From Kalmanozyma brasiliensis GHG001 (Eukaryota; Basidiomycota; Ustilaginomycetes; Ustilaginales), in NCBI RefSeq assembly GCF_000497045.1, contig NW_015961950.1, positions 124,001 through 188,000 of the forward strand: a stretch of 64,000 bases of DNA. Reading direction: 5' to 3'. The number at the start of each line of letters is the position of its first letter. The stretch's first letter is position 1. The position numbers were made by a program, and so were the translations under genes. The notes under the pieces were generated by a model that saw only the letters and a list, made by a program, of their open reading frames with translations, was not told the DNA's origin and did not search any database. Below are positions 20,001 to 30,228 of this stretch, in pieces.

Positions 20001-20409
20001 GTACACAGAGGCAGAAGAGCAGCAAGCAGCAGTCAAAGAGAAGCAGGCCGAGGAGAAATTGAAAAAGGTATACGAAGAGCAGGGGGGTGGTTATGGCGAC
20101 CCGAACGAGCCAGAGACGTGGGCTGCGAGGGAGGGCGAGACGGACGAGGATCTGGACGACATGATCGAGTCGGGTCTGCTCATCTTGGCGCTGGGTGGGC
20201 TGGCGTATCTGGCATACGTGCGGCAGAATGTACAGCTTCAGCTGAGGAGGGAGAGAAGGGAGCAGGGCGATGATGCACAACAACAGCAGCCGCATCCAAC
20301 ACAGCAGCAGGAACAGGGAGAGCAACAACCCGCTCCGCGTCAACCGAATCCGTGGGCACCGTTGGGTGACGAGCCCAACGCGGCCGCCAACTTTCTTGCT
20401 GGGCTCTGA
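17080..20409 (+). CDS. HRD3: ERAD scaffold Hrd3/SEL1L (Sel1 repeats)
   Basis: A 1109-aa single-exon protein. A hydrophobic signal peptide (ALLALLLAGCLLSVVGVVHA) ends near residue 33. The luminal part carries many Sel1/TPR-type repeats, for example around AGHAPSQMALGFRYKQGIG, GSAAGMIGQMYLRGEGV and ALAYWNLGWMYENGIGV. One transmembrane helix lies near residues 1028-1050 (SGLLILALGGLAYLAYV), followed by a short Gln/Pro-rich cytosolic tail. This is the layout of yeast Hrd3 and animal SEL1L, which hold the Hrd1 ubiquitin ligase and receive misfolded glycoproteins for ER-associated degradation. The length is somewhat greater than yeast Hrd3 (833 aa). The ATG at 17080 gives the signal peptide, which supports that start. 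Confidence 0.92.
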   Translation: MTASDRRSLHRSKALLALLLAGCLLSVVGVVHAEQVPFSTAASTSQAGTDYAPQEAYEEALRLLRTTIRTKSPRTKVARSGAKSVSSSSSSPSYSHKDDDTPSTFKSLREVNAASVARSLRRWYRTILDAASDAAAFDAAVSAKAKGTSSIKVDGAHRWRGPPIAPSQHESQWPGDSPIPLWPDWERLSEGTTPVNPTDSVWESIMFGPFHSKSAASSDLTIAVPSDHNGGDSEGSPATRDAVSLLILAGWGRDSVDWQYEAYASTARNGSSLLHAAFDKVTPTGGPGGDGSPALADALWVLGEHSLWGTHGSQPNLARARACYQRLADLSHDQYGNSTAGNASAHARLAFLEGSGWESTVRGDWKPLPNDVSAWSSFSSSPTFDDVRSAWKRRRELFAQLKHDDGQRQAKAVLHYTIAANAGHAPSQMALGFRYKQGIGVASSCWNALELYEKAAEDTYKRFKAGPPGGLTLPYTKIRISDLDGGAYGPGASVASTGFAVLNPAVQAALNRQPSSTRDPSALEDLLEYHIYLAEHGDVKSSLFMAHVYYHGSIYSSSEAAGAVRRDYRRALTWLLRVAKDVWPRKAGEVKRGGPAGYTAKPGDKSEDVQLKVEDHLLAHAGSAAGMIGQMYLRGEGVKQDFARAWIWFSRGKDTGDPESYNGLGVMLRDGLGVPVDIVTATNYFEAAAKVRHSGANVNLGRIHMDMGDLDNAAKCLTVASMGESRFEAVYLLAKVNARIARKEQSSDSCRKALSGFKHTAEHGDWSTRISHKAEHAWRRNQRQKALLGWALAGEMGYESAQNNVAYMLDRANSRARVLDLTSSNVKQDGNFTDRLALMHWTRSAAQSNVDAMVKMGDYYFHGIGTGNPGQPAYEKAAACYSAAADKGVSALAYWNLGWMYENGIGVARQDFHLAKRYYDTAVETNVEAYLPVTLSLIKLHIRAIWAAVFRSESSQSAISLLSSYASSDRGNTAYTEAEEQQAAVKEKQAEEKLKKVYEEQGGGYGDPNEPETWAAREGETDEDLDDMIESGLLILALGGLAYLAYVRQNVQLQLRRERREQGDDAQQQQPHPTQQQEQGEQQPAPRQPNPWAPLGDEPNAAANFLAGL

Positions 20410-20854
20410 AGGTTCTCTTTGTGGATCAATCTTGTCATTCTCTGGCACCCGCATGCTTTGACCATTCGTCGTGCTGTGCTGTGGTGTGTGTGAGTAGTAT
20501 TGGCTCGAAGTTCACGATGTAGAGGAGAGGTATGGCCAAAAATCTGCGCTTGTTAAGTTGCTAGGTGTGGAGGATTTTCGCTGGACCCTTGCCCGTTTCA
20601 TCGCCGTGTGCTCCCTTTCCTTTTTTTCCGTCTCTTATGTAGGCTCGGAATTCGGCGGTCTTCAAGCCCAAAAAATTTCCCTTTTGGCTGTCAGAAAAGC
20701 GTGAATTTCCAGCCACTTTTCTTCTTGTCAAGGTTCCTTCGACTGAGCCTTTGAGTAGCACCTCAAGCAGGTACACCTCATCAACACCATCACCCGGCAC
20801 AGGCAGCATCGACCAATATCGCATTCACGGTATCGATGGCAGTCTAATATCGAC
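20410..20854. promoter_or_regulatory. Intergenic, upstream of UTP20
   Basis: About 445 bp between HRD3 and UTP20, both plus-strand. The section just before UTP20 is A/C-rich and likely holds its promoter and leader. No RNA gene or repeat was seen. Confidence 0.35.
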
Positions 20855-23800
20855 ATGGCGCCTTCTTCATCGAACTCGACTGCCCAGCCTCGCAAGGCGG
20901 GCAAGAAGCTGTCCAGAGAACAGCAGCGAAGGAAAGCCGATAGCAAAGCATCCAAGGTTCGCCGTGTTCAGCTAGATGCGAGCGGGAACCAGGCGAGTGC
21001 AAAGCAAAAGACTCTCAAGCAGATCAACAAGAATGCAGACAGAGTCACCACCCGCTTCCGTTATGCTTCCTTCAACCAGCGCCTTCAGGACGTCCATCTC
21101 GCGCCAGCTGCCATCAGCGCGAGCACCAGCTACCGACCTTACTCCGGCCTCGACGCTCCGCTAGCAGCCGCCTCTTCGAGCAAAGCTACCGCAACAAGCC
21201 TTGATCTCGAAGAGGACGACCCATTGGATCAAAACGACGAAGACGCTTCTTCTTCCCTGCACGCCAAGACGTCTTTCTCGCACGCACTGCAAGCATGGAC
21301 CGACCTCAACCTCTCCAATGCTTTCCACGATTTGTATCGTCAGCTCAATCCCATCACACAGTCCCTACCGCAGCTCATACACCATCGAAGTGCCATCTCG
21401 ACAATCCTCACGACAACGCTCTCGGCACGGAGTCAGTGGCTTGCCTGGGATGCAGCCCTTGACCTTCTTCCGCGACTTGCGAAGGACCTGGGATCCGAGT
21501 TCCTGCCCATCTATCCTCCCATACTCCAGAGTGCAGTACACGTCACCACGACAACAAAGGCCACCACAAACGGAGATGAGCGCGCAGCCGCCAACCTGGT
21601 CGAACGCGGCTTCCAGTCGGCAGCATGGATCCTCAAGGCGGTCAGCCCCTTCATTGTCAGCAAGGAATTGGCTTCACGTGCTGATCAGGACGAGGAAACA
21701 GCAGATTCAGGTATCGACATCGAGATTGTCGATGCAGAAGCAGAGCCAGAGGAGGTCGACGAAAGGACTCGCCGGCTGATCGAGACTTGGACTGTCATTC
21801 GTCCCTACCTCGGATGGAAGCCCATCACCGCAAAGGAGGTCACACGCGCGAACGACGACGACAACAATGAAGAAGAGGAAGAAGACGACGATGCAGCTTC
21901 AACCGCCTCGGACCAGGGTGACGCTATCGACGAAGAGACGGCACCAGCAAAGAAGGCCGCTTTCGTCAACACCGACGTCTCGCGCATCTCTCCCTTCACG
22001 AGACGATTTGCTTCCGAAGCATTTGCCCACCTTCTGCGCAAGACGAGGGGGCCACAGCTGCAGAGCATCGCATCACTCATCCTCTCCGACCTCGAGACTA
22101 TGCTGCGCGACGAGGATCGACACCCGCACTACCGACGCCAGCCATCGCGTCGCCCATCAGTACGCTTCTCCCGAGGTATTGCTGGCATCTGGGTGGAAGG
22201 ATGCAAATCGCTCGAACGACGCTTACACTCCAAATGCATCTCTCTGCTCAGCGTGCTGCTTCGTCCCGCCGCCCGCTCAGCAGTCGAGTCAGCTTCCGCT
22301 GATTACGGACACCTGACACGCCTCATCCTTGGTCGATTGACCATCACGGCCCTGGTTCACCACTGCAACGCTTTGCACTTTGCCCCGGTGCTCGAGTTCG
22401 TGTCCAGTCTCGTTGACACCAACCAGTCGCGAGCGTCCCGTGACAACAGCCCGGCCCAGGATATCGCCCATCTCACCGAATCTGTTGAGTGGCTTGCATG
22501 CGCTGTCGGCGTGCGAAAGGGCTCTCGAGTTGCAGATGCAGCCAAGCCGGCGCTGTTCGCGCTTCTTCTCCGCCTCTCGCCTCTATTCCAAGATGCTTCG
22601 GTCCAGGCCTCGCAAGGTGGTCCCCTTCGTACCTCTCTTGTCTCGCTGCTTGCGCTGTCGATTCCGATTGGCCGACTCCAGGACCTTCTCGGCCCTGGTA
22701 TCAAGCTCGTCGACTCGGTCGCGCCCGTGCCCACGTCGTCCAAGTCCAAGGACACGTTGGGACAGCGACAGGCGCTCTGGCCCGAATTCAGCGGTCTGGT
22801 CGAAGCACTTGCACAGCCGGCTCTGGAGTGGAGCGGATTCAAGCAATTTGTCCTTCCATCGGTCCTGACTTCGACCGCAGAGACTGTCGCCTCGACATCG
22901 ACGTCCTCGCACAGCAAGGATCAGGCCTTTACACTTCTCGAACGACTCGAGAAGCTCGGCCAGCTCGACGACGTCCGCTCTTCGCACCCCAGCCCTGCCT
23001 TGGTGCGCTGGTCTAAGCATACGGCTGCTGAGATCGAAACTCGACTGGACCAGCTCGTCGCCCTCTTTTGCGCTACCACACAAAAGGCGAAGGGGTCAAA
23101 AGCCAAGAGCGCCGCATCTCGCGTTCTTGCTGACCAAAGTTCATTGGAGCCGCTCGTTCCGGCGCTGCGTTTGTCCACTGTGCCCAAGACTGCATCTGCT
23201 GCCAAGTTCGGATCTCAGATCGCTCAGCTGCTCTTAGATGGCCTCCTTTCGGATGCGTTCTTTGCATCCGAAGTGCAGGTGAAGACAAGCTATGACGAGC
23301 GTATCGTCAACCCTGCCTTGTTGGTCGGACTCGCCTTCGAGAGCCTGGCCATCCTGCAAGAGCGCAGCACAGGCAAAGAAGCCGAATCTTGGGCGGGTCA
23401 GATCAAGGATCGCTTGTCCATCGAGCAAGTCGTGCGTTGCGCTTCATGGCACCGCGGCACCCTTCGTGGACTGAGCAAGTATCTCGCCTCTTGCCCTGCT
23501 CGCCTTCGCCCTCAGCTGCCGCAGCTGGTTCAAGTCATCGACCCTTTGTCGAAGGCAGTCATGTCCTCCGATCCGATCATTCGTCTCGCGGCGCTCGAGA
23601 TCCTCTCGATCATCGAAGCGGAAGAGCTCGGCGCCGAGAGCGTATTCGTTGGCAAGCTCGTCGAGGTGGAGCGCACACCTTTGACCGTCGAAACGATCCG
23701 CGATCGTAACGTACGCATGCGCAGCGTCGGTCGAGACCTGGGTCGTGCTGCTGCCGTCTACAAAGCTGCAGACGTGCAACGCTTCGCTCAGAGAGATGCG

Positions 23801-26800
23801 TTGGTACTGCGCTATCTGGTCGCCAACCTCAAGGTCAATCTGCGCCCCGTCTGGTCCGAGGCCATCAAGGCGGTATCTGACATTATTGGGTCAGGCCAAC
23901 GTCAACTTGAGGACACTCTCTTTGGCATTGCAATCGCCGAGCTCGAAGCAGGACGACAGCTCGACTCTTCCGAGCTGCGATCCGTCCCTGCAGATTGGAC
24001 GCAAATTAATGCAGGCGCAAACGGCCACGTAAACGAGGACGAAGCCAATTCCGCCAAAGCAGATGAGGTCGAGCCGGATCGCATTCTACGCGATGAGAGC
24101 GACATGGCGGGCATCGATGACGACAAGCAGTTCCAGGATGTTATCCTGCTCGGAAGGCGTAAAGCTGTCCGAAGCTGCATTCAGCACGCTCGTATCAGCT
24201 CCGAGAAGGCGGGCAGCAGTGTTGGCCTCACCACCACGCTTCAAGCCTGCATCGACGCGCAGCAGCCAGACGCACGACTCGACCTCATCAACTACCGCCA
24301 CCAGATCCTCAAGCTACTAGGCGAGAACGCACTCATCGTCGAGCGCAACAACGCGCGCTTCGTGCACATCTTCTTCCGGGATGCTGGGCCGCGCAACCTC
24401 GCCGGCGTGCTCCTCTCGCCGCTCGACGACGACGATGAAGAAGAAGAGGAGGAGGAGGAGGACGAAGACAACGAGATTACAAGTGTTGGCAAAGAGGAGA
24501 AGAGTACCGATCTCGCAGTGATGCTACTAGGCAAGAAGGATCGCCAAGCCCAGCTGAATGCCTATCTCGAGGTGCTTGGCAAACTCAAGAACCCCAAGGC
24601 TCTCTCACGGACGGCCGAGCTACACAGCTACCTGTTGAGCCTGTGTGCTACAGCAGAGGTGTCGGTGCAGAAGCTGGCGCTCGAGGCGATCTTGACCTGG
24701 AAGGATGAAGCGGTGATCCCGTACGCCTCCAAGCTCAAAGATCTTCTCGAGGCTGGCAATTTCCGTGACACGCTGACCACCTTCACGATTTCATCCGACT
24801 CCAACGTGGTTCAGCCATACCATCGTCCCGCTTTGATGCCTCTGGTCATTCGTCTCCTCTTCGGTGCCCTGCTCTCGAGACGCGGCAATCGTACGAGCGG
24901 TGCCGGCCAAAGGGCTCGACGAGGAGCTGTGCTTGGTGCACTGGCGGACATTGGCTCCGAGGAGCTCGTCACCCTTGTCGATCTGATGCTGGCTCCCTTC
25001 GGAGACCAAGCCGTCGTGCCCTCAGATGGTGCTGACCGCTTTGACTTTGTCTCAAAGTCGCCTGTATCATCCACGCGCCGCCAAGTCGGTTACCTCACCC
25101 TGCTCGGCGAGGTCGTCAAGCAGATCGGCACGAACCTCCTGCCGTATTGGGACCGTCTCATCTCGGTGGCTCTCAACCTCACGTACCATGCTCATCGAGC
25201 CGTCGTTCAGGTGCACATCGAGAGCTCCGATGCTACATCGGCGGTCGAGACCAGCAAACCCCTCACCGCGCGCACATCTCGGGCTCGTCTCGTCCGTCAG
25301 GCCGGCTACAAGCGACTGTGCGACTTCTTCGGCAAGCCTCAAGCAGCTTCAGCGTTCGACTGGAACAGGTACCTGCCCGCCATCTTCGCCGAGCTCGTCA
25401 CACCACGTCTCGAGTTGCTCAAGGTGGAGTCGAGCCAGAGCCCGTCTGCACTGCTCGAGCTGTTCCACGTGTGGACAAGTCAGCCTGAAACGATCCCTCT
25501 GCTCGGAACGTACGACAACCAAGTCTTGCCCAGCGTGTTTGCTATCCTTGCAGCACCAAACGTCAAGCCCTCTGCTATTGGCTCCGTGCTCGACATCGCT
25601 GAGCGGGTCCTCGCCGCCGCTTCTGCCGGTAAGGAGGCGATGGACATCACTGCAGATGTCAGCTATCGCAACGGCAATGATCTACCGTTGGTCGACCTGC
25701 TCGTGAGGCCCCATGCCTCGGTGTTCCTCAACAGCGTCAGCCCGCTGATCGAGCAGGCCTCTGCGGCAGTGGGTCCTGCAGCTGCTGCGATGGGCCGAGA
25801 CGATCTGCTTCGTCGTCAAATCTCGCTTCTAGCGGCCTTGTCGCCTTTCGTCACCGCTGCGGAGGACGCCAGCCATCTCATCAAGCTCCTCAGCCCCATG
25901 ATGCGCAAGTCGAACTTCCTCGTACCTGAACGCACCAAGACCGAGCTCCTCGCCATCTTTGAGCGTCTGCTCTCGCTCATTCCCGAGTTCCAAGACAAGC
26001 ATTCTGATCTGTACAAGAGCACGTTTGCCATGTTCAGTAGCCTCTTCTCGCTGCTCCGCTCCGCCGACTCGCGAAGGACGCTCAGCGCTGCATTCAACCG
26101 ATGTGCCGAGGTGGACATGGAGCTGGACCGAGTTGCAAAGTGGTGCACTCAACTCAATGCGCTCAGCAAGCGAAGGGTCGAAGAGCGCGACTTCGACCAG
26201 CTCTTTGCCGCTTTCGACTCGATCAACGGTAGCGACGTGCACATCACCGCGAAGGAGTGGCAGCCACTCGTTCACAACATGCTCTTCCTGATCCTGGACC
26301 CGGAAGAGCTGTCGGTGCGCAGCAATGCTAACGCCTCGCTGGTCAAGTTCATCACGCAGACGGCTGGCGAGTGCGACTCGGGCGCGGACGGCGATGGCGA
26401 ACTAATGCAGCTGTTCTTGTCAGCTGTCTGGCCAGGCCTCAAGAAAGCCGTACGCAATCGTTCGGAGCTCGTTCGTCGAGACGTGCTGGCTGTCATGTCG
26501 TCGGCTGCGCAGAACCTTCCAAAGTGCGAAGTCATGGCGGAGCTGTCTGGACTGCTGGGTGCCGGCGACGCAGAGGTCAACTTCTTCAACAACATTCACC
26601 ACATCCAGCTTCATCGAAGGACACGTGCAGTCAAGCGTCTGCCAGAGCAAGCCGCGAAGGGCGGCATGAAGAGTCGCACCATCAGCGACATTCTTGCTCC
26701 TGTCCTTGGTCACTTCCTCATGCCCGGATCCGTGGAGCTTAATGATCACAACCTCATCACAGAGGTCATCACCAGTCTCGGCCAGCTCGCAGGACAGCTC

Positions 26801-29800
26801 ACGTGGGGTCCTTACAATGCTCTGCTATGGACTTATCTCCGCCTCGCTAACAAGAAGGGGTCGTCGGAGCGCGTCATGGTTCGAACTGCCATGGCCATCT
26901 TGGATAACTTCCACTTCGGCATGGAAGAGGAGGCGATCCTCGACGGAGCCGACGTAGATGACGACCAAGCGCTTGACGAAGGCGCCGACGCCGAAGAGGA
27001 CGAGGAGGCTCGCATCGCCGTGCAAGCCAGCAGGGACGGTAAGGAGGCCGAACGGGTCAAGATCCTCGATGCCGTTACTTCGCGTCTGCTGCCTCGACTC
27101 ATGGCATACCTCGAGCAGAAGGACGAGACGGAAGACTCGACTCGTCTTCCGATCGCCGTCGGTGTGGTGCGCGTCGCGCAGTGCCTACCCGCCAAACAGC
27201 GTCAGACCCAGATCTCCAAGCTCCTCAAGACGCTTTCCAACGTCTTCCGATCCAAGGCCCAGGATACACGTGACCTTGCTCGCGAGACCGCCTGCAAAGT
27301 CATGTCGACGCTAGGTGCAAGCTTCCTCCCCGAGTTCCTGCGTGAGATGCGGCGATCCCTGATGCGGGGTCCGCAGAAGGCCGTGATGGCCTTCGCGGTG
27401 CACTCGGTCCTCACGCATCTGATGACGAGCAAAGACGAGCCGCTTACCTCGCTCGACCAAGGTGCCAAGGAGATCATCGAAATTGCAGTCGAGGACATCT
27501 TTGGCGCCACCGCCGACGACCGTGAATCGATCGGCAGCAAGACGACCTACCGAGAAGTCAAGCACAGCAAGAGCATGGACACATTCGAGCAAGTCTCTCG
27601 CATCGTCACGCCCAATCGCATGGCCGAGGTACTTCAGCCTCTGCGAGACATCCTGCAGCAGACGGAGATTCCCAAGACGGTGCGTCAGGTCGAAGAGTGT
27701 CTGCGTCGCATCTCGAGCGGCATTCCCGCCAATCCGCAGTTCGACTCAAACCGCTTCCTGTCGCTCTGCGCGACGCTCATCCGCCGCGACGCGGTCTTCT
27801 TGCAGGCGCGCAAGCCCGAGACGAAAGCTGCGTCGCGCCACAAGTCGGCGACGCTGTACAATTATTCCGTCTTCCTCAAGCGCAAGGACGTCGAAGAGGG
27901 CGCGACGGCGGGCAAGGACCACTATTCGCGCAACGCACACAAGTTCGTCGCTTTCGGTCTCGAGATGCTGGTCACTTCGCTGCGCAGGGAGCGCTTCGAC
28001 TTCCAAGATGAGGAAGTGCTGGCGAAGCTCAACGCCATGGTCAACATCGTCGGCGAAGCAGCGTACGCGAACGAGTCGTCCGTCCTGGAACTCTCGCTGC
28101 GAGCCATCGCTCAGATCGTCAAAGTGCCCGTCTCGCGTGTCGACAAGGCACTGCCCGTGTTCATCAAGCAGATTTTCGGCATCATTCACCAGTATGGCTC
28201 GCCGCAGTCGCAGATCGTGCAGACGGCCTTCCGCACGCTCACTGCCATCCTGCGCGAATGCAAGCAAGCCTCGCTATCTGAGACGCATCTCAGCGGGCTG
28301 CTCAAGCTCATCTCTCCCGATCTCGAAGAGCCCGCTGTGCAGACCACGCTCTTTGCTCTGCTCCGCGCCATTGTCAGTCGCCGTCTCGTCGTCTCCGAGG
28401 TCTACGACACCATGGACAAGGTTGCCGAGATGATGGTGACCAACCAGAGCGACTCGGTGCGCGACCTCTGCCGCTCGACGTACCTCCAGTTCCTACTCGA
28501 CTACCCGCAGGGCAAGCAGCGTCTGCGCAACCAGATTGGGTTCCTCGCCAAGAACCTCGCCTACGAGCACGAGTCGGGCCGTCTCTCGGTGCTCGAGATC
28601 ACCGACGCCATTCTCAACAAGTTTGGCGACGAGCTGCTGCAGGAGTACGCCGAGATGCTGTTTGTCGCGCTCGCCATGATGCTCGCCAACGATTCGAGCT
28701 CCAAGTGCCGCGAAAAGGCGGCGGTGCTGATCCGAACGTTGCTGCGCGCGATGACGGAGGCGCAGCAGGACAAGACGGCGCTGATGATGGATGCGTGGTC
28801 GCGACAGGAGGGGAAGGCCGAACTCGCAAGGGTGGGTGTGCAGATGTACGGATTGCTGTTGGAGGCGCTGTCGGGCAGAGGCGCCGTGTGGGCGGATAAG
28901 GCGCTGCAGGTGGTGACCAAGGTGCTGGTCGAGTGCGCGGACGATCTCGAGTCGCTCGAGAGCTCAGACGGCGGCGCTTTCGGCTTCGAGGATATGGAGC
29001 TGGATTGGCAGCTTCCGTACCATTCGCTGCAGACGCTTGGCCGTATCACCACGGTCATCGGCGCAGGCGACGCGAAAGCGGCAGAGGCCAACGATGCGGT
29101 GCGACGACTGCTGCTGTTCCCGCACAAGTGGGTGCGCATTTCTTCGTCTCGCATCCTCGGCGGGATGTACGCACTGCGCGAGCCAAAGGCGCCGATCATG
29201 GTGCCGATGCAGCAGGACCCCATCGCGAGCCTACCTGCGCTGGTCGACGCTGCCAAGAAGTCGTGCTTGCAGCTGAGGTCGGACAAGCTGGATGACACGC
29301 TGGCGCTGCAGGTGGTCAAGAATCTGGTGTGGATCGGACGCTCGTTTGCGCTCTTCCCTGTTGATCGCCCTGCACTGGACGAGGTGGAGGAGCACGGTGC
29401 GGCAGAGGAAGGTAGCAAGAAGCGTTCGCTTAACGGTCACGATGACGAAGCGAACGAGGACGATGACGACGAGGGCAAGGATGGTGATGAGGACGCGAGC
29501 GAGGAGGACGAGGAGGACGAGGGAGAGAACGACGAGATGGACGACGAAACGATGGTCGAGAGCGCTCAGAGCCAACAAGCCGCCATGGACGCACCTACCG
29601 CCATCGCCACGGACCCGCTCCGCTGGCTCGTCTCGCGACTCTCCTTCCAAGCGCGTCTCTCTCTCGCCCAGTCCAAACCGTCACACTGGACCATCGCACC
29701 CTCGTCAATCCTGCGCTTCTTCGCCGCGCTCTCCTCGTCCCTCCCAGCCGACCTCCTGCCGCACCTCCTGCCGCTCTTCCTATCGCCCATTATCCGGCTC

Positions 29801-30133
29801 GTCGAGTCCCCCGCTACGGCGCAAACCAGCCAGCACGGCGGCGACGACCTCAAGGCGCTCGCCATCGAAGTGCAGTCGCATCTGCAAGCCCTCGTCGATG
29901 TGGGCCGCTTCAACAAGGTCTACTCGATACTGAAGCGACGTCAGCAGGCCAAACGGGAGCAGCGCAAGACAGACCGGCTCATGCGAGGCATCCAGAACCC
30001 AGAGGCGCAAGCCAGGCGCAACGAGACCAGGAACAGGAAGAACCATCAGGCAAGGAAGAGGCGCAACCAGGTCAATTTGGAGAAACGAGAAGCGGGGGGT
30101 AGTGGAAAGACTAAGCGCGCACGCCGGGATTAG
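20855..30133 (+). CDS. UTP20: U3 snoRNP / small-subunit processome protein Utp20
   Basis: A single open frame of 9.3 kb encodes 3092 aa of helical HEAT/ARM-type repeats, matching Utp20 (yeast about 2490, human about 2785 aa). Family traits are a basic nucleolar N-terminus, long helical repeats, a DRIM-type middle (about residues 1600-1900), the conserved block around FEQVSRIVTPNRMAEVLQPL, and a Lys/Arg-rich C-terminus with nucleolar-signal character (AKREQRKTDRLMRG). Utp20 is needed for 18S rRNA processing in the 90S pre-ribosome. Acidic low-complexity tracts lie near residues 335-350, 1190-1210 and 2860-2905; these are encoded by GAC/GAA-rich runs and are likely to vary between strains. The start ATG at 20855 is the first in-frame Met. 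The gene ends only 95 bp from the convergent GH30 stop. Confidence 0.92.
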   Translation: MAPSSSNSTAQPRKAGKKLSREQQRRKADSKASKVRRVQLDASGNQASAKQKTLKQINKNADRVTTRFRYASFNQRLQDVHLAPAAISASTSYRPYSGLDAPLAAASSSKATATSLDLEEDDPLDQNDEDASSSLHAKTSFSHALQAWTDLNLSNAFHDLYRQLNPITQSLPQLIHHRSAISTILTTTLSARSQWLAWDAALDLLPRLAKDLGSEFLPIYPPILQSAVHVTTTTKATTNGDERAAANLVERGFQSAAWILKAVSPFIVSKELASRADQDEETADSGIDIEIVDAEAEPEEVDERTRRLIETWTVIRPYLGWKPITAKEVTRANDDDNNEEEEEDDDAASTASDQGDAIDEETAPAKKAAFVNTDVSRISPFTRRFASEAFAHLLRKTRGPQLQSIASLILSDLETMLRDEDRHPHYRRQPSRRPSVRFSRGIAGIWVEGCKSLERRLHSKCISLLSVLLRPAARSAVESASADYGHLTRLILGRLTITALVHHCNALHFAPVLEFVSSLVDTNQSRASRDNSPAQDIAHLTESVEWLACAVGVRKGSRVADAAKPALFALLLRLSPLFQDASVQASQGGPLRTSLVSLLALSIPIGRLQDLLGPGIKLVDSVAPVPTSSKSKDTLGQRQALWPEFSGLVEALAQPALEWSGFKQFVLPSVLTSTAETVASTSTSSHSKDQAFTLLERLEKLGQLDDVRSSHPSPALVRWSKHTAAEIETRLDQLVALFCATTQKAKGSKAKSAASRVLADQSSLEPLVPALRLSTVPKTASAAKFGSQIAQLLLDGLLSDAFFASEVQVKTSYDERIVNPALLVGLAFESLAILQERSTGKEAESWAGQIKDRLSIEQVVRCASWHRGTLRGLSKYLASCPARLRPQLPQLVQVIDPLSKAVMSSDPIIRLAALEILSIIEAEELGAESVFVGKLVEVERTPLTVETIRDRNVRMRSVGRDLGRAAAVYKAADVQRFAQRDALVLRYLVANLKVNLRPVWSEAIKAVSDIIGSGQRQLEDTLFGIAIAELEAGRQLDSSELRSVPADWTQINAGANGHVNEDEANSAKADEVEPDRILRDESDMAGIDDDKQFQDVILLGRRKAVRSCIQHARISSEKAGSSVGLTTTLQACIDAQQPDARLDLINYRHQILKLLGENALIVERNNARFVHIFFRDAGPRNLAGVLLSPLDDDDEEEEEEEEDEDNEITSVGKEEKSTDLAVMLLGKKDRQAQLNAYLEVLGKLKNPKALSRTAELHSYLLSLCATAEVSVQKLALEAILTWKDEAVIPYASKLKDLLEAGNFRDTLTTFTISSDSNVVQPYHRPALMPLVIRLLFGALLSRRGNRTSGAGQRARRGAVLGALADIGSEELVTLVDLMLAPFGDQAVVPSDGADRFDFVSKSPVSSTRRQVGYLTLLGEVVKQIGTNLLPYWDRLISVALNLTYHAHRAVVQVHIESSDATSAVETSKPLTARTSRARLVRQAGYKRLCDFFGKPQAASAFDWNRYLPAIFAELVTPRLELLKVESSQSPSALLELFHVWTSQPETIPLLGTYDNQVLPSVFAILAAPNVKPSAIGSVLDIAERVLAAASAGKEAMDITADVSYRNGNDLPLVDLLVRPHASVFLNSVSPLIEQASAAVGPAAAAMGRDDLLRRQISLLAALSPFVTAAEDASHLIKLLSPMMRKSNFLVPERTKTELLAIFERLLSLIPEFQDKHSDLYKSTFAMFSSLFSLLRSADSRRTLSAAFNRCAEVDMELDRVAKWCTQLNALSKRRVEERDFDQLFAAFDSINGSDVHITAKEWQPLVHNMLFLILDPEELSVRSNANASLVKFITQTAGECDSGADGDGELMQLFLSAVWPGLKKAVRNRSELVRRDVLAVMSSAAQNLPKCEVMAELSGLLGAGDAEVNFFNNIHHIQLHRRTRAVKRLPEQAAKGGMKSRTISDILAPVLGHFLMPGSVELNDHNLITEVITSLGQLAGQLTWGPYNALLWTYLRLANKKGSSERVMVRTAMAILDNFHFGMEEEAILDGADVDDDQALDEGADAEEDEEARIAVQASRDGKEAERVKILDAVTSRLLPRLMAYLEQKDETEDSTRLPIAVGVVRVAQCLPAKQRQTQISKLLKTLSNVFRSKAQDTRDLARETACKVMSTLGASFLPEFLREMRRSLMRGPQKAVMAFAVHSVLTHLMTSKDEPLTSLDQGAKEIIEIAVEDIFGATADDRESIGSKTTYREVKHSKSMDTFEQVSRIVTPNRMAEVLQPLRDILQQTEIPKTVRQVEECLRRISSGIPANPQFDSNRFLSLCATLIRRDAVFLQARKPETKAASRHKSATLYNYSVFLKRKDVEEGATAGKDHYSRNAHKFVAFGLEMLVTSLRRERFDFQDEEVLAKLNAMVNIVGEAAYANESSVLELSLRAIAQIVKVPVSRVDKALPVFIKQIFGIIHQYGSPQSQIVQTAFRTLTAILRECKQASLSETHLSGLLKLISPDLEEPAVQTTLFALLRAIVSRRLVVSEVYDTMDKVAEMMVTNQSDSVRDLCRSTYLQFLLDYPQGKQRLRNQIGFLAKNLAYEHESGRLSVLEITDAILNKFGDELLQEYAEMLFVALAMMLANDSSSKCREKAAVLIRTLLRAMTEAQQDKTALMMDAWSRQEGKAELARVGVQMYGLLLEALSGRGAVWADKALQVVTKVLVECADDLESLESSDGGAFGFEDMELDWQLPYHSLQTLGRITTVIGAGDAKAAEANDAVRRLLLFPHKWVRISSSRILGGMYALREPKAPIMVPMQQDPIASLPALVDAAKKSCLQLRSDKLDDTLALQVVKNLVWIGRSFALFPVDRPALDEVEEHGAAEEGSKKRSLNGHDDEANEDDDDEGKDGDEDASEEDEEDEGENDEMDDETMVESAQSQQAAMDAPTAIATDPLRWLVSRLSFQARLSLAQSKPSHWTIAPSSILRFFAALSSSLPADLLPHLLPLFLSPIIRLVESPATAQTSQHGGDDLKALAIEVQSHLQALVDVGRFNKVYSILKRRQQAKREQRKTDRLMRGIQNPEAQARRNETRNRKNHQARKRRNQVNLEKREAGGSGKTKRARRD

Positions 30134-30228
30134 ATCTCACTCTCATTCATCCACTGGCGATCTCGTTGCACCCACTCACTCGCACGATCACATGTCCCCT
30201 GGAGAAATACGACTGTTCATTAAAGATT
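30134..30228. terminator. Short tail-to-tail spacer between UTP20 and GH30
   Basis: Only 95 bp separate the convergent stop codons, so the two transcripts' 3' ends almost certainly overlap or share polyadenylation signals. A TTAAAG/TTCATTAAAG stretch near 30215-30225 is the most A/T-rich part. Confidence 0.4.
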
